From Sphingobacterium athyrii (lineage in GTDB: Bacteria > Bacteroidota > Bacteroidia > Sphingobacteriales > Sphingobacteriaceae), in assembly GCF_003071065.1 (NCBI RefSeq), contig NZ_QCXX01000003.1, positions 636,687 to 700,686 of the forward strand: a stretch of DNA of 64,000 bases. Direction: 5' to 3'. Positions 8,750 through 19,934 of this stretch are shown here, in pieces. How positions within the stretch are numbered: position 1 is the first letter of the stretch; each line of letters begins with the position of its first letter. A model generated the notes under the pieces. The model saw only the letters and a program-made list of their open reading frames with translations, did no database searches and was not told the DNA's origin. The position numbers and the translations under genes were made by a program.

Positions 8750-9202
8750 TTAATAAGTGATCGATACATTGATCCACTCCGGATCAAAATCAGCTTTATA
8801 CCGCTCGTAGAATTTGATGGCAGATTCGTTCCAGTCCAAAACTTGCCATACCATGCCATGGTAACCACATTCTTTACCATAGGCAAGCGTCCTGTCAAAA
8901 AGTTGCTTACCCATTCCCAGTCCGCGCATTTTTTCGGTAACGATTAAATCTTCCAAGTAAAGTCTTCTTCCTTTCCAGGTGGAGTATCTGACGTAATATA
9001 ATGAAATTCCAACAATTTCTGCACCAACTTCCGCTACAAATGCACCCCAAATAGGATTATCGCCAAACCCCGCTTCTTCAAACTCCGCGAGAGAAACCGT
9101 TACTTCATCCGGAGCTTTCTCATAGATCGCCAACTCTTTGATTAACTCAAGCATTTGTGGGCAATCGGACTTAATTGCTGCGCGTATAATTGGTTTAGTC
9201 AT
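8750..9202 (-). CDS. GNAT-family N-acetyltransferase
   Basis: The 150-residue protein matches the GCN5-related acetyltransferase fold in full. It has an N-terminal IRAAIKSDCPQMLELI strand-helix, YLEDLIVTEKMRGLGMGKQLFD (the beta4 strand and acetyl-CoA loop RGxGxGxxL) and VLDWNESAIKFYERYKA, typical of the diamine/spermidine N-acetyltransferase-like subgroup. Acetyl-CoA is the donor; the acceptor amine is unknown. Its start overlaps the stop of the YggS gene by 8 bases, so the two are probably cotranslated. Confidence 0.85.
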   Translation of the reverse strand: MTKPIIRAAIKSDCPQMLELIKELAIYEKAPDEVTVSLAEFEEAGFGDNPIWGAFVAEVGAEIVGISLYYVRYSTWKGRRLYLEDLIVTEKMRGLGMGKQLFDRTLAYGKECGYHGMVWQVLDWNESAIKFYERYKADFDPEWINVSITY

Positions 9203-9887
9203 TGTTTTTATAATGTTTAATTACTCTTTTACCAAAGATTGTGCTTCCGATACGAACCATAGTTGATCCCTCCTCAATCGCCAATTTATAGTCCGATGAC
9301 ATTCCCATCGAAAGTATGTTAAAATAATCATCTTTCCGGTAGAAGCTAGCTTTAATCCCATCAAATAACATCTTTAATTCGTAGAACTCCGCTTTGATCA
9401 CCTTTTCATTGTCGGTATTGGACGCAATTCCCATCAGGCCACAAATTCGGATATTCTGTAGTTCCAGGAATTCTTCATCACGAAGAAGCTCGATCAACTC
9501 CGCATGGTCCAGACCGAATTTGGTATCCTCATCAGCGATATAAACTTGCAATAAACAATCAATAACACGATTGGCTTTTAACGCATGTTTATTAATTTCT
9601 TTTAATAGCTTTAAGGAATCTACGGAAGCAATCAAGCTAACGAATGAGGCAATATATTTCACCTTATTCGTCTGTAGATGGCCGATCATATGCCACTGAA
9701 TATCTTTGGGTAAAAGCTCAGCTTTCTCAATTAATTCTTGAACATGATTTTCGCCAAAAATACGTTGTCCAGCCTCATAGGCTTCCATGATTTCTGAATT
9801 GGACTTTGTCTTTGAAACCGCTACAAGTTGAACGCCTTTAGCCTCAGTTTCCAATCTTAAAGCTTCTAAATTACTCGCAATACTCAT
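9195..9887 (-). CDS. YggS/PROSC-family pyridoxal phosphate homeostasis protein
   Basis: The protein binds pyridoxal 5'-phosphate in an alanine-racemase-like TIM barrel and helps keep the free cofactor level in balance. Seen: LVAVSKTKS (the PLP-binding Lys strand), GENHVQELIEK, WHMIGHLQTNK (the conserved H-x-IGxLQxNK motif), FGLDHAEL and LSMGMSSDYKLAIEEGSTMVRIGSTIFG (phosphate-binding C-terminal signature). I chose the ATG at 9887, which gives 231 residues. A longer frame to 9950 would add 21 residues not present in the family and would run into the divergent promoter region. Confidence 0.9.
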   Translation of the reverse strand: MSIASNLEALRLETEAKGVQLVAVSKTKSNSEIMEAYEAGQRIFGENHVQELIEKAELLPKDIQWHMIGHLQTNKVKYIASFVSLIASVDSLKLLKEINKHALKANRVIDCLLQVYIADEDTKFGLDHAELIELLRDEEFLELQNIRICGLMGIASNTDNEKVIKAEFYELKMLFDGIKASFYRKDDYFNILSMGMSSDYKLAIEEGSTMVRIGSTIFGKRVIKHYKNND

Positions 9888-9959
9888 TTCCGATATAGTT
9901 TGATGATGTAAAAAGTGCCAAATGTCGGTCCTTTTTGTAAATTTGTACAAAACTACGAA

Positions 9960-10718
9960 ATGCTACGATTAATACTGAATCTACTTGCGGTGATTTTTTT
10001 ATTTGGTTCCTGTGTCAGACCAGAAGAGAAGGATATTATCTCACAAAGCAAATTTGTAAATGCTTTGACAGAAATCCAATTGACAGATTCGTATCTCAAT
10101 ATTTTGCCCATTGATAGTGCACGCAAAGTGATGGTGCCTTTGTATCAGGTAACTTTTGACAAATACGGACTGGACTCCGTATCTTTTAAAAAAAACCTGA
10201 ACTATTATGGTAAAGATGCTGAGATCATGTCGGCCATTTACAAGAAAGTGGAAGAAAATTTGACTAAGCAGAATAAGTTTTATACGGATATCGAACGTAA
10301 AAAGCAAGACTCTATCCGCACGCGGGATTCGATTATCAATGCGCGGATTCAGGATAGCACGAGCCGTATCATGCGACAACAGCAACAGTATCAGGAAAAT
10401 ATCGATGCGCTTATCCACTACAAACCAAGTAAGGAAAAATTCAGCTTTAAAGAGGCATCTTCACTGTTTAACAAAAATTTCCAGCAGAAAACAGGCATTA
10501 GTTTGGACAGCTATTTGATGAACCAACTTTCTACAGTCAGTTCAAATATTCCAGCCGGTTCAACAACACCTGCATCCTCAGGAAATCCTGCGTCCCCGGC
10601 GACAACACCTGGCATTTCAGCTAAGGACACAGCAACGTTACCAAAAAAAATGGAGCAAAGGCTTGAGAAACCTATCCTTACTCCACCACAGGCGTTAAAA
10701 CCTGTGTCAAAACTTTAA
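9960..10718 (+). CDS. DUF4296 lipoprotein
   Basis: The start at 9960 is preferred over 9915 because the protein then begins directly with a lipoprotein signal (LLAVIFLFGSCVRPEE, lipidation Cys at about 17). Residues 25-110 carry the DUF4296 pattern: FVNALTEIQLTDSYL, VPLYQVTFDKYGLDSVSFKKNL and IYKKVEENL. A coiled, Gln/Arg-rich segment and a Pro/Ser/Thr-rich low-complexity tail follow. It is a Bacteroidetes envelope protein of unknown function. Only 20 bases separate it from mutS2, a pairing that suggests an operon. TAAATTTG at 9938-9945 could be its -7 element. Confidence 0.75.
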   Translation: MLRLILNLLAVIFLFGSCVRPEEKDIISQSKFVNALTEIQLTDSYLNILPIDSARKVMVPLYQVTFDKYGLDSVSFKKNLNYYGKDAEIMSAIYKKVEENLTKQNKFYTDIERKKQDSIRTRDSIINARIQDSTSRIMRQQQQYQENIDALIHYKPSKEKFSFKEASSLFNKNFQQKTGISLDSYLMNQLSTVSSNIPAGSTTPASSGNPASPATTPGISAKDTATLPKKMEQRLEKPILTPPQALKPVSKL

Positions 10719-10738
10719 CCATCAAAGAATATAATTTT

Positions 10739-13111
10739 ATGGTATATCCATTAAATGCGATAGATAAACTCGGTTTTTACGAGATAAAAGATAAAATAAA
10801 ACAAAAGTGCCTGAGCGAGTCAGGACGTGAACTGGTTGAGAAAATTCAGCCACAAACTCGCTTTGATCAGATAGATCGTTTTTTGAGGCAGACGAGCGAA
10901 TTTAAAGATCTCCTTGTCAACGATGGGGCATTTCCGGTCGAGAATTTTTTTCCTTTAAAATCCATTGTTGAAAAGGCTAGGGTCGAAGGTGCTTTTCTAC
11001 TTGAAGAAGAGTTTTTTCGTGTCTTGTTGTCGTTGAAAACTGTTTACGCCATCATTCGATATTTTAACGAAAGAGAGGGGCTATATCCAAATTTGGAAGT
11101 GCTATTTGAGCATTTACCGATAGAGAAGGGAATCATCCGTGATATTGAAACAGTCATCGACGAGCGTGGAAAACTCAAAAATAATGCTTCCCGCCTGTTA
11201 CTTGAGATCACCCAGCAAATACAACGTGCGGAACAAGATGTGCTCAAACGCATAAATAGTATTTTCAAAAACGCCCAGGACAGCGGGTGGACGGCGGATG
11301 GCAATTTGACCGTACGCGATGGGCGTCTATGTATCCCCATCTTGGCGGAGAACAAAAGAAAGCTCAAAGGATTGATCCACGACGAATCAGCAACAGGACA
11401 AACAGCTTATATTGAACCAGAAGAGGTATTCCAGCTTAACAATAAGATTAGAGATCTTGAATTTGAGCGCAGGCGGGAGGTTATCCGAATTCTTGTGGAA
11501 CTCACAGATAAAGTACGTCCACATCTCCCATTATTGCTGTCTTATCATGGTTTATTGACCAAGGTAGATTTTGTTAGAGCCAAAGCATTGTTTGCCCTGG
11601 ATATTGAGGCCGAGATGCCGGAACTATCCAAAGAAGCGGAGATCAATCTCATCAATGCGCGCCACCCTTTACTCATACTTAACGAACACCACAAAGGCAC
11701 CGTCGTTCCATTGAATATACAGATCGACCAGTTGCAACGTGTAATTGTTGTCTCCGGACCAAATGCCGGTGGTAAGTCAGTCTGTATGAAGACGGTAGGT
11801 TTGCTACAGATCATGGTACAATCGGGTTTATTGATCCCAGCTGAGCCAACGACGAAAGTAGGCGTATTCAAGCAGATATTTGCCGACATCGGTGATGATC
11901 AATCAATTGAGAGTGATCTCAGTACATATAGTGCGCACTTGTCGAAAATGAAATATTTTACGGAATTTGCCAATGGACGCACCTTGGTACTCATTGATGA
12001 ATTCGGTACCGGAACAGATCCTTTATTTGGTGGACCTATTGCCGAAGCCGTGTTGGAATCGTTGAATAAAAAGCAGATTAGAGGTGTGGTGACCACCCAC
12101 TACTCAAACTTAAAGGTGTTTGCGAGCAATACGACGGGTCTGGAGAACGCCTCCATGTTGTTCGATAACCGCGAGATGCGCCCCATGTATATTCTCCAGA
12201 TCGGTAAACCCGGTAGTTCTTACGCCTTCGAAATAGCACAGAAAATAGGATTGGGAAAAGATATTCTGGAGGCTGCCAAAGGGAAAATTGGTGTACAACA
12301 GAAAAAAGTAGATACCTTATTGATCGACCTCGAACGGGAAAAGAAAGAGGTGTTTGACACGAAAGTTGCCATCAATAAAAGGGAAAAAGAACTTGAATCT
12401 CTTAAATCGGAGTACCTGGAATTACAAAGTTATCTTGAGGAAAATAAAAGGGTAATACTGAAAAAGGCCAAAGAAGAGGCTCAGGAAATCATCAAGAACT
12501 CCAATAAATTAATCGAAAATACGGTTGCACAGATCAAGTCGGCGAAAGCTGATAAGGAGAAAACCCGTGAACTGCGCAGCAATCTGGATCAGGCTTTGAA
12601 AGCCGTTTTGCCAAAAGAACAGGCGGCGAAGCAAGTCATCAAAGAGAAAATAACGGAATCTTCCGAACTGACCGTAGGTGACTGGGTACAGATTATTGAC
12701 AATGGAGCTGAAGCACAGGTTGTTGAAATAGCAAAAAACAACTTGATCCTTGCCATGGGAGAATTGCGCACAGTACAAAAGCGGAAGAATGTCCTTAAGC
12801 TCGAAGGACGGGAAAATAAGAAATCCGCTAAAAGTTTATCTAAATCATTGTCAGCTGGAACGGTAGCGGATTTTAATCCGGAAATAGACCTGAGAGGAAT
12901 GCGTACCGAAGATGCATTGAATGAATTGGAGAAGGTACTGGATAGGGCTGTTATGGTAGGCTATCCTTCACTAAAAATTATCCACGGTAAAGGAGACGGT
13001 ATTCTGCGAAAATTCATTCGGGATTACTTACGTAAATACAGTCATGTCAGCCGGTTTGAAGATGAACATCAAGACCGCGGTGGAGACGGAATAACTTATG
13101 CTTATTTATAG
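10739..13111 (+). CDS. mutS2: MutS2 endonuclease/ribosome-rescue ATPase
   Basis: The 790-residue protein has the full MutS2 layout. A MutS-like core and clamp come first. The ABC-type ATPase follows, with VVSGPNAGGKSVCMK (Walker A, about residue 339-346), DIGDDQSIESDLSTYSAH (signature region) and LVLIDEFGTGTDP (Walker B). Next comes a long charged coiled coil (about 520-620) and finally a C-terminal Smr nuclease domain with IDLRGMR and HGKGDGILR (about 715-790). It lacks the mismatch-recognition domain of MutS. Family members cut or remodel nucleic acids, suppress homologous recombination and split collided ribosomes. A strong terminator follows. Confidence 0.95.
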   Translation: MVYPLNAIDKLGFYEIKDKIKQKCLSESGRELVEKIQPQTRFDQIDRFLRQTSEFKDLLVNDGAFPVENFFPLKSIVEKARVEGAFLLEEEFFRVLLSLKTVYAIIRYFNEREGLYPNLEVLFEHLPIEKGIIRDIETVIDERGKLKNNASRLLLEITQQIQRAEQDVLKRINSIFKNAQDSGWTADGNLTVRDGRLCIPILAENKRKLKGLIHDESATGQTAYIEPEEVFQLNNKIRDLEFERRREVIRILVELTDKVRPHLPLLLSYHGLLTKVDFVRAKALFALDIEAEMPELSKEAEINLINARHPLLILNEHHKGTVVPLNIQIDQLQRVIVVSGPNAGGKSVCMKTVGLLQIMVQSGLLIPAEPTTKVGVFKQIFADIGDDQSIESDLSTYSAHLSKMKYFTEFANGRTLVLIDEFGTGTDPLFGGPIAEAVLESLNKKQIRGVVTTHYSNLKVFASNTTGLENASMLFDNREMRPMYILQIGKPGSSYAFEIAQKIGLGKDILEAAKGKIGVQQKKVDTLLIDLEREKKEVFDTKVAINKREKELESLKSEYLELQSYLEENKRVILKKAKEEAQEIIKNSNKLIENTVAQIKSAKADKEKTRELRSNLDQALKAVLPKEQAAKQVIKEKITESSELTVGDWVQIIDNGAEAQVVEIAKNNLILAMGELRTVQKRKNVLKLEGRENKKSAKSLSKSLSAGTVADFNPEIDLRGMRTEDALNELEKVLDRAVMVGYPSLKIIHGKGDGILRKFIRDYLRKYSHVSRFEDEHQDRGGDGITYAYL

Positions 13112-13118
13112 CAATATA

Positions 13119-13160
13119 AGAGCACTCGCATATGTACGCATGCGAGTGCTCTTTATTTTT
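13119..13160. terminator. Bidirectional terminator after mutS2
   Basis: AGAGCACTCGCA and its complement TGCGAGTGCTCT form a perfect 12-bp stem around a 10-base loop, followed by a T-rich stretch. It lies between convergent genes and can serve both. Confidence 0.85.
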
Positions 13161-13498
13161 TAGATCGCTTGATCTTTGCCACCAAAGGTGATCATCACCA
13201 TACCCACAATGATAACAAACATACCGACAACTTGCAGCCAGCTCAGTGGACTTTTAAAGTAAAATGCCATTGCCAACTGAACCGTCAGAAAAGTCCCTCC
13301 TGAACATAATGCTATAACTATAGGTTGAGAGACATTCTTAAATAATTGAATGAGAAACCAACTTGCCGAAAGCAAAATAATATTCCCAACAATCAACGCA
13401 GCCCATTTATACTTAGGGTGAATACCACCCAGTTTAAATAGGATAGAGGAGACAATTTGGCAAGCCCAAAATGCCGCAAAATAAAGGTAGTTTAACAT
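13160..13498 (-). CDS. Small EamA/SMR-like membrane transporter
   Basis: The 112-residue protein is almost wholly four hydrophobic helices (about 3-20, 28-48, 55-75 and 85-105), the size and pattern of small multidrug-resistance or half-EamA transporters. LQVVGMFVIIVGMVMI at the end matches the last helix of DMT-superfamily proteins. The substrate is unknown, and such half-size proteins work as dimers. The ATG at 13498 is preferred, because the longer frame would start inside the upstream 81-residue gene. Confidence 0.65.
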   Translation of the reverse strand: MLNYLYFAAFWACQIVSSILFKLGGIHPKYKWAALIVGNIILLSASWFLIQLFKNVSQPIVIALCSGGTFLTVQLAMAFYFKSPLSWLQVVGMFVIIVGMVMITFGGKDQAI

Positions 13499-13505
13499 AT
13501 TGTCG

Positions 13506-13751
13506 CTATTCGTATCTACTGTAAGCACCGTTAAAAGATTGACGCATTAAAGAGAACTGATCTATTACACTTTTAAGAAATTCCTCATCAAGCAATTCAA
13601 AAACACCATTTACGCCGCCTATGATGTCAACCTCTGCAATTTTATAGGATTGCTCCAGATTTCCTTGTTCAAATTTGATGATGAATTTTTGATTCATTCC
13701 AAAGATGGAAATCTTGCAATCAGGATGGGGGAGTTCCGCTATTAATCTCAT
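13506..13751 (-). CDS. Hypothetical 81-residue protein
   Basis: This short soluble protein shows no known motif. Its composition is acidic with alternating beta-strand pattern in the first half (ISIFGMNQKFIIKFEQ) and a helical end. It has an ATG preceded by an A/T-rich leader and lies 7 bases upstream of the transporter gene on the same strand, so the two likely form an operon. A function cannot be given. Confidence 0.5.
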   Translation of the reverse strand: MRLIAELPHPDCKISIFGMNQKFIIKFEQGNLEQSYKIAEVDIIGGVNGVFELLDEEFLKSVIDQFSLMRQSFNGAYSRYE

Positions 13752-13787
13752 GTAAATCTCTTTGTTTTAAAAATTACCATAAAAGTA

Positions 13788-13822
13788 TAAAAAAACGCCC
13801 AAATGAAATACATTTGAGCGTT
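13788..13822 (-). terminator. Terminator of gdhA
   Basis: On the minus strand AACGCTCAAATG pairs with CATTTGGGCGTT (one mismatch), followed by seven T. It lies about 30 bases after the gdhA stop. Confidence 0.8.
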
Positions 13823-13853
13823 CAGGATTATGATATGATTAGAAAAAGGCTGA

Positions 13854-15598
<1,745 letters not shown>

Positions 15599-15632
15599 TA
15601 AAAAAGGAATCCGGGCATTACGCCCGGATTCC
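15599..15632 (-). terminator. Terminator of the sulfate-assimilation operon
   Basis: GGAATCCGGGC and its exact complement GCCCGGATTCC enclose a 5-base loop and are followed on the minus strand by six T, 40 bases after the cysN stop. Confidence 0.9.
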
Positions 15633-15671
15633 TCAATAAATATTTAGGTTGAATATTTACAGATAAAATTA

Positions 15672-16916
15672 TTAATCAACAGCTTGAATCATCAGCGCGC
15701 CAACTGTTAGATTAGTCCGTGGATCAATCACGATCGCTTGCGAATTCGCGGCATTTTCTGCCTGCAAATCGAATACAAGATTTTCAGCAGATTTGATCGC
15801 GATCCGGCCAATATCATTGAGCTTGATCGTTTCGTCAAAGACTTTTTCCTGTGTATTGATGTCAAATTTATAAAGCACATCAACAATTTTTATTTTTGTC
15901 AATTTACTATGGCTCTGTAGCAAATAGATCTGTTCGGTATCCAGAGGTTTATTGTCAAACCAACATACATTTGCCTGTATATTGCGCTCAAATTTTGGTT
16001 GTTTTTCAACATTAGCAATCGTGTCACCGCGACTAATGTCCACATCGTCTGTTAAATGAAGAATAACTGACTGTCCATTTTCTGCCCGATCAAGCTGCAG
16101 ACCATTAAATTCTATGGCCTTGACAGTGCTGTATGTTTCTGAGGGATAAATAATTACCTGATCACCTACCGTAAGCCCCTCTCCTAATACTCTACCTGCA
16201 TATCCCCTATAATCATGGAGATCATCCGTTTGTGGCCTGACAACCCATTGTACCGGGAACCTCCAGTTCGCTGCCTGATTTTCGTGAATTTCAACATTTT
16301 CCAGGTAGTCCAACAATGATTCTCCTGAATACCAGAGCATACGCTCAGATTTATGAACAATATTGTCACCTTTTAATGCGGATACAGGGATAAAATCAAC
16401 GTCCTGAAGCCCTAGATTGGCAGCCAATTGCTGATAGTCATTTTTGATTTGTTCAAAAACAGCGGCGCTATAATCCACCATATCCATTTTATTGACACAT
16501 ACCAATACCTGCTTCATTGCCAGCAATTTAGCAATAAATGAATGCCTTTTCGTTTGTTCAATCACGCCCTTCCTTGCATCTACCAAGATAATAATCAGCT
16601 CAGAATTAGACGCGCCTGTAACCATGTTTCGCGTGTATTGGATATGGCCCGGAGCATCAGCGATAATATATTTTCGTCGATCGGTCTGAAAATATTTGTA
16701 AGCAACATCGATGGTTATTCCTTGTTCGCGTTCTGCTTTTAATCCATCCGTTAATATCGCTAAATCTACTGTTCCATCATCATTTTTTCGATTGGCACGT
16801 TGTATCGCTTCCAATTGATCGTCCAAAATAGAATTGGTATCGTATAGCAATCGACCTATTAACGTACTCTTACCATCATCTACCGAACCAGCTGTTATAA
16901 ATTTCAATATATTCAT
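15672..16916 (-). CDS. cysN: Sulfate adenylyltransferase large subunit (GTPase)
   Basis: CysN couples GTP hydrolysis to the CysD reaction that makes adenylyl sulfate from ATP and sulfate. Its N-terminal translation-factor GTPase domain shows AGSVDDGKSTLIGR (P loop), ADAPGHIQY (G3) and NKMD (G4), followed by EF-Tu-like beta-barrel domains. The 414 residues correspond to CysN without a fused APS kinase (CysC). This fits the APS-type reductase encoded upstream. The ATG at 16916 is chosen over 16931 because the protein then starts MNILKFITAGS as in the family. It is the last gene of the operon, 32 bases after cysD. Confidence 0.93.
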   Translation of the reverse strand: MNILKFITAGSVDDGKSTLIGRLLYDTNSILDDQLEAIQRANRKNDDGTVDLAILTDGLKAEREQGITIDVAYKYFQTDRRKYIIADAPGHIQYTRNMVTGASNSELIIILVDARKGVIEQTKRHSFIAKLLAMKQVLVCVNKMDMVDYSAAVFEQIKNDYQQLAANLGLQDVDFIPVSALKGDNIVHKSERMLWYSGESLLDYLENVEIHENQAANWRFPVQWVVRPQTDDLHDYRGYAGRVLGEGLTVGDQVIIYPSETYSTVKAIEFNGLQLDRAENGQSVILHLTDDVDISRGDTIANVEKQPKFERNIQANVCWFDNKPLDTEQIYLLQSHSKLTKIKIVDVLYKFDINTQEKVFDETIKLNDIGRIAIKSAENLVFDLQAENAANSQAIVIDPRTNLTVGALMIQAVD

Positions 16917-16948
16917 TGTTGTCAATATCAAGTATTAGATTTGAGGAA

Positions 16949-17839
16949 TTAAAAATACCCCTGTTTTTTGCGTTCTTCCATTGCTGCCTCGGATACTTTG
17001 TCATCCATCCGGGCCCCGCGTTCACTGACTGTTGATGCTTTGATTTCCGCAATGATATCATCCAAAGCAATTGCTGTGGAATCTACTGCTGCTGTACAGG
17101 TCATGTCACCCACTGTTCTGAAACGAACAGATTTAGTTTCGATAACATCATCCGCATCCATATTTAAAAATGGTGCGGCTGCCATTAATTGTCCGTTACG
17201 CGTAATTACCTCCCGTTCATGGCTAAAATAAATGGATGGCAATGCAATTTGTTCGCGTTTGATATAATTCCAGACATCGAGCTCAGTCCAATTTGAAATC
17301 GGAAATACCCGCACATTCTCGCCTTTGTTTATCTTACCGTTGAAAATACTCCACAGCTCAGGTCTTTGTCTTTTTGGGTCCCATTGTCCAAACTCATCCC
17401 GCACGGAGAAAATACGTTCTTTTGCCCGTGCCTTCTCCTCATCTCGGCGCGCCCCTCCGATACATGCATCGAAACCGTGTTTCGAGATTGTCTCGAGTAA
17501 GGTGACAGTCTGAAGTGCATTACGACTTGCATTTTTTCCTTTTTGCTCAACGACTTTGCCCTGATCTATACTATCTTGCACATAGCCCACAATCAGCTTT
17601 TCTCCGATCTCTTCAATAAGGCTGTCACGGAAAGCAATAGTTTCCGGGAAATTGTGCCCGGTATCAATATGAACCAGAGGAAAGGGAAATTTACCCGGCC
17701 TAAAAGCTTTTTTTGCCAGATGAACCAATGTGATGGAATCTTTTCCGCCCGAGAATAATAATGCCGGTTTTTCAAACTGTCCGGCGACTTCTCTTAATAT
17801 ATATATTGCTTCCGCTTCTAAATGATCTAAATAGTCCAT
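16949..17839 (-). CDS. cysD: Sulfate adenylyltransferase small subunit
   Basis: CysD transfers AMP from ATP to sulfate, giving adenylyl sulfate. The 296 residues begin with DHLEAEAIYILREV and carry the PP-loop FSGGKDSITLVHLAKKAF (about residues 28-46), HIDTGHNFPET and GGARRDEEKARAKER. The C terminus GARMDDKVSEAAMEERKKQGYF is characteristic of CysD. It lies in the operon between cysH (53 bases upstream) and cysN. Confidence 0.95.
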   Translation of the reverse strand: MDYLDHLEAEAIYILREVAGQFEKPALLFSGGKDSITLVHLAKKAFRPGKFPFPLVHIDTGHNFPETIAFRDSLIEEIGEKLIVGYVQDSIDQGKVVEQKGKNASRNALQTVTLLETISKHGFDACIGGARRDEEKARAKERIFSVRDEFGQWDPKRQRPELWSIFNGKINKGENVRVFPISNWTELDVWNYIKREQIALPSIYFSHEREVITRNGQLMAAAPFLNMDADDVIETKSVRFRTVGDMTCTAAVDSTAIALDDIIAEIKASTVSERGARMDDKVSEAAMEERKKQGYF

Positions 17840-17892
17840 TCTTTGAAATAATAAATTTGATTTAATGAATTCGGGTTTACGCTTTTTTAGGA

Positions 17893-18594
17893 TTAAGATT
17901 TAACAGCATGTAAACCACATTCTTTTTTACTCTGATCTTCCCACCACCATCTTCCGGCCCGAAAATCTTCTCCTTCCTGAATAGCCCTTGTACAAGGTTG
18001 GCAACCAATGCTCGGAAATCCCTTATCATGTAAGACATTATAAGGAATATACTGTTCCTTGCAATACACTTTTACCTGTTCAAAGGTCCAGTCAAACAGC
18101 GGATGGATTTTTATGATATCATTTACTTCGTCATACTCCACAAAATCCATATCATGTCTATTGACCGATTGTTCAGACCGGATGCCGGTAATCCAAATTT
18201 TTTTTCCTTTGATAGCGCGCTGCAATGGTTCAATCTTCCTGATCCGACAACATTCTTTACGATTTTCAACAGATTCATAGAAAGAATTAGGTCCCTTTTT
18301 GCTGATAAAATCTTCCAGCAATGCTGTATCCGGTGTATATGTCTTGATATTCAGCTGATAACGTTCCAATGTACGACTCCACAAAGAGTACGTCTCTTTA
18401 AACAATCGGCCGGTATCTAAAGTGAAAATCTCGATGCCGATATTATTTTTGCCGATCCATTCGGTGATAATCTGATCTTCTATCCCAAAAGAAGTCGAAA
18501 AAACAACTTCTGAAGGATATAGTGATGCAATTGTCTGCAGCATCTCCGCCCCCTTTTTATCGCCGATAATTTCTTTAATTTCCTTAACGCTCAT
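17893..18594 (-). CDS. cysH: Adenylyl-sulfate (APS) reductase of the iron-sulfur type
   Basis: The enzyme reduces activated sulfate to sulfite. The 233 residues include the PP-loop-like FSTSFGIEDQ, ECCRIRK (Cys115-Cys116) and GCQPC (Cys198, Cys201), the four ligands of the [4Fe-4S] cluster that marks APS rather than PAPS reductases, and the C-terminal ECGLH with the catalytic Cys226. The absence of an APS kinase gene in the operon agrees with APS as substrate. Its start overlaps the end of the siroheme gene by 11 bases, suggesting coupled translation. Confidence 0.93.
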   Translation of the reverse strand: MSVKEIKEIIGDKKGAEMLQTIASLYPSEVVFSTSFGIEDQIITEWIGKNNIGIEIFTLDTGRLFKETYSLWSRTLERYQLNIKTYTPDTALLEDFISKKGPNSFYESVENRKECCRIRKIEPLQRAIKGKKIWITGIRSEQSVNRHDMDFVEYDEVNDIIKIHPLFDWTFEQVKVYCKEQYIPYNVLHDKGFPSIGCQPCTRAIQEGEDFRAGRWWWEDQSKKECGLHAVKS

Positions 18595-19162
18595 GACGTA
18601 ATATATTTTTGGTATGTTCGTTCAGCTTCTTTACTTTAAATTCAAAGTCCCCTTTCAACTGTTCACGATATTCGCTCATCAGCGAAAGCGTTTCGTCAAT
18701 TTCGTCCGGTAAAAGATCGTTGAGCAATTCCTTCACTCTTTTTGCAATCGTTGGTGATTTGCCGTTTGTGGAAATCGCAACTTTTAGATCGCCCTTAGTA
18801 ACAATAGATCCCAGATAAAAGTCGCATAGATCTGGCTTATCCGCTGCATTGAAAAGTATATTGTGAAGTGATGTTAGCTCACGAAGTTCATCATTCAGTT
18901 CCACATTATTCGTTGCCGCAATTACCAGTTGCTTGTTTTCGATATCTTGTGTTTCAAAAGGACGTATATGAAGTCGAATATGAGGATAATTGACGAGCAA
19001 TTGTTCGAATTCAGGAACAATTTCCCTTGCGACGACAGTTAAGTTCGATCTCTCATCATTTGTTATCAATGCCTGGAATTTTTCCAACGCAACTTTTCCA
19101 CCGCCGACCAATAAGGTCTCGATCTGATCAAGTTTAACGAATATGGGAAATAACTTATTCAT
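18584..19162 (-). CDS. Precorrin-2 dehydrogenase / sirohydrochlorin ferrochelatase (siroheme synthase N-terminal type)
   Basis: The 192-residue protein equals the N-terminal half of CysG (Met8p/CysG_N). It oxidises precorrin-2 with NAD and may insert iron, giving the siroheme used by the sulfite reductase of the same operon. Visible: KLDQIETLLVGGGKVALEK (Rossmann NAD site), LVIAATNNVELN and CDFYLGSIVTKGDLKVAISTNGKSP, the conserved GxxSP region. In many bacteria this is fused to CobA; here the two are separate neighbouring genes, 2 bases apart. Confidence 0.9.
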   Translation of the reverse strand: MNKLFPIFVKLDQIETLLVGGGKVALEKFQALITNDERSNLTVVAREIVPEFEQLLVNYPHIRLHIRPFETQDIENKQLVIAATNNVELNDELRELTSLHNILFNAADKPDLCDFYLGSIVTKGDLKVAISTNGKSPTIAKRVKELLNDLLPDEIDETLSLMSEYREQLKGDFEFKVKKLNEHTKNILRHER

Positions 19163-19164
19163 CC

Positions 19165-19923
19165 TTATAATGCAAGTGCTTTTTCTTTAATCTGTTGAAA
19201 TGACCTGTGTTTCGCTACCACTTCACCTATGATGATAATAGCAGGTACCCCGACTCTCTTTTCAGTAGATTCATCCAGGATATTGTCTATTGTGCCCAAC
19301 ACAACCTTTTCATTAGGCAATGAACCATTTTGAATCAAAGCGATAGGTAAATGATGAAGATTTTTCTGTTGATAGATGGACACGATCTCCGCTAATTTTC
19401 CATATCCCATCAGGATGACCACGGTCGCATTGGATTCCGCAGCTAAGTATAGATCACTAGATAAACTGCCGTCAGATTTTGATCCTGTTATCACCCAAAA
19501 ACTCTCGCTGATCCCCCTATAAGTCAGAGGAATCTGCTGTAACCCTGTTAGGCCGATTGCGGAGGAAATACCCGGTATGACCGCTGTCTCAATACCATAC
19601 TGTGCCACATGATCGATCTCCTCGCCACCGCGTCCGAAGACAAATGGATCCCCTCCTTTCAAGCGCACCACATGCCCATAATTCAAGGCATAGTCAACCA
19701 ATAGGCGATTAATTTCATCTTGAGAGGTTGAAAGCTGTTCGGCACGTTTTCCGACGTAAATTTTTATACAATCTGCTTTCGCATAGTCCAACAATTCATC
19801 ATTGACAAGCGCGTCATACAAAATAACATCCGCTTTCTGGATTGCTTTGATCCCTTTGAGGCTAATCAAGTCTGGGTCTCCCGGCCCAGCGCCTACTAAA
19901 GTTACTTTTGCTTCTATCGACAT
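19165..19923 (-). CDS. cobA: Uroporphyrinogen-III C-methyltransferase
   Basis: The enzyme methylates uroporphyrinogen III twice, giving precorrin-2, the entry to siroheme. The 252 residues show VTLVGAGPGDPDLISLKG (N-terminal SAM-binding signature), VRLKGGDPFVFGRGGEE (second signature), PGISSAIG and LMGYGKL. The length is that of the single-domain SumT enzyme. It sits between the sulfite reductase gene (11 bases upstream) and the dehydrogenase gene, so one transcript supplies both the enzyme and its cofactor. Confidence 0.95.
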   Translation of the reverse strand: MSIEAKVTLVGAGPGDPDLISLKGIKAIQKADVILYDALVNDELLDYAKADCIKIYVGKRAEQLSTSQDEINRLLVDYALNYGHVVRLKGGDPFVFGRGGEEIDHVAQYGIETAVIPGISSAIGLTGLQQIPLTYRGISESFWVITGSKSDGSLSSDLYLAAESNATVVILMGYGKLAEIVSIYQQKNLHHLPIALIQNGSLPNEKVVLGTIDNILDESTEKRVGVPAIIIIGEVVAKHRSFQQIKEKALAL

Positions 19924-19934
19924 TCCGTTCCCTC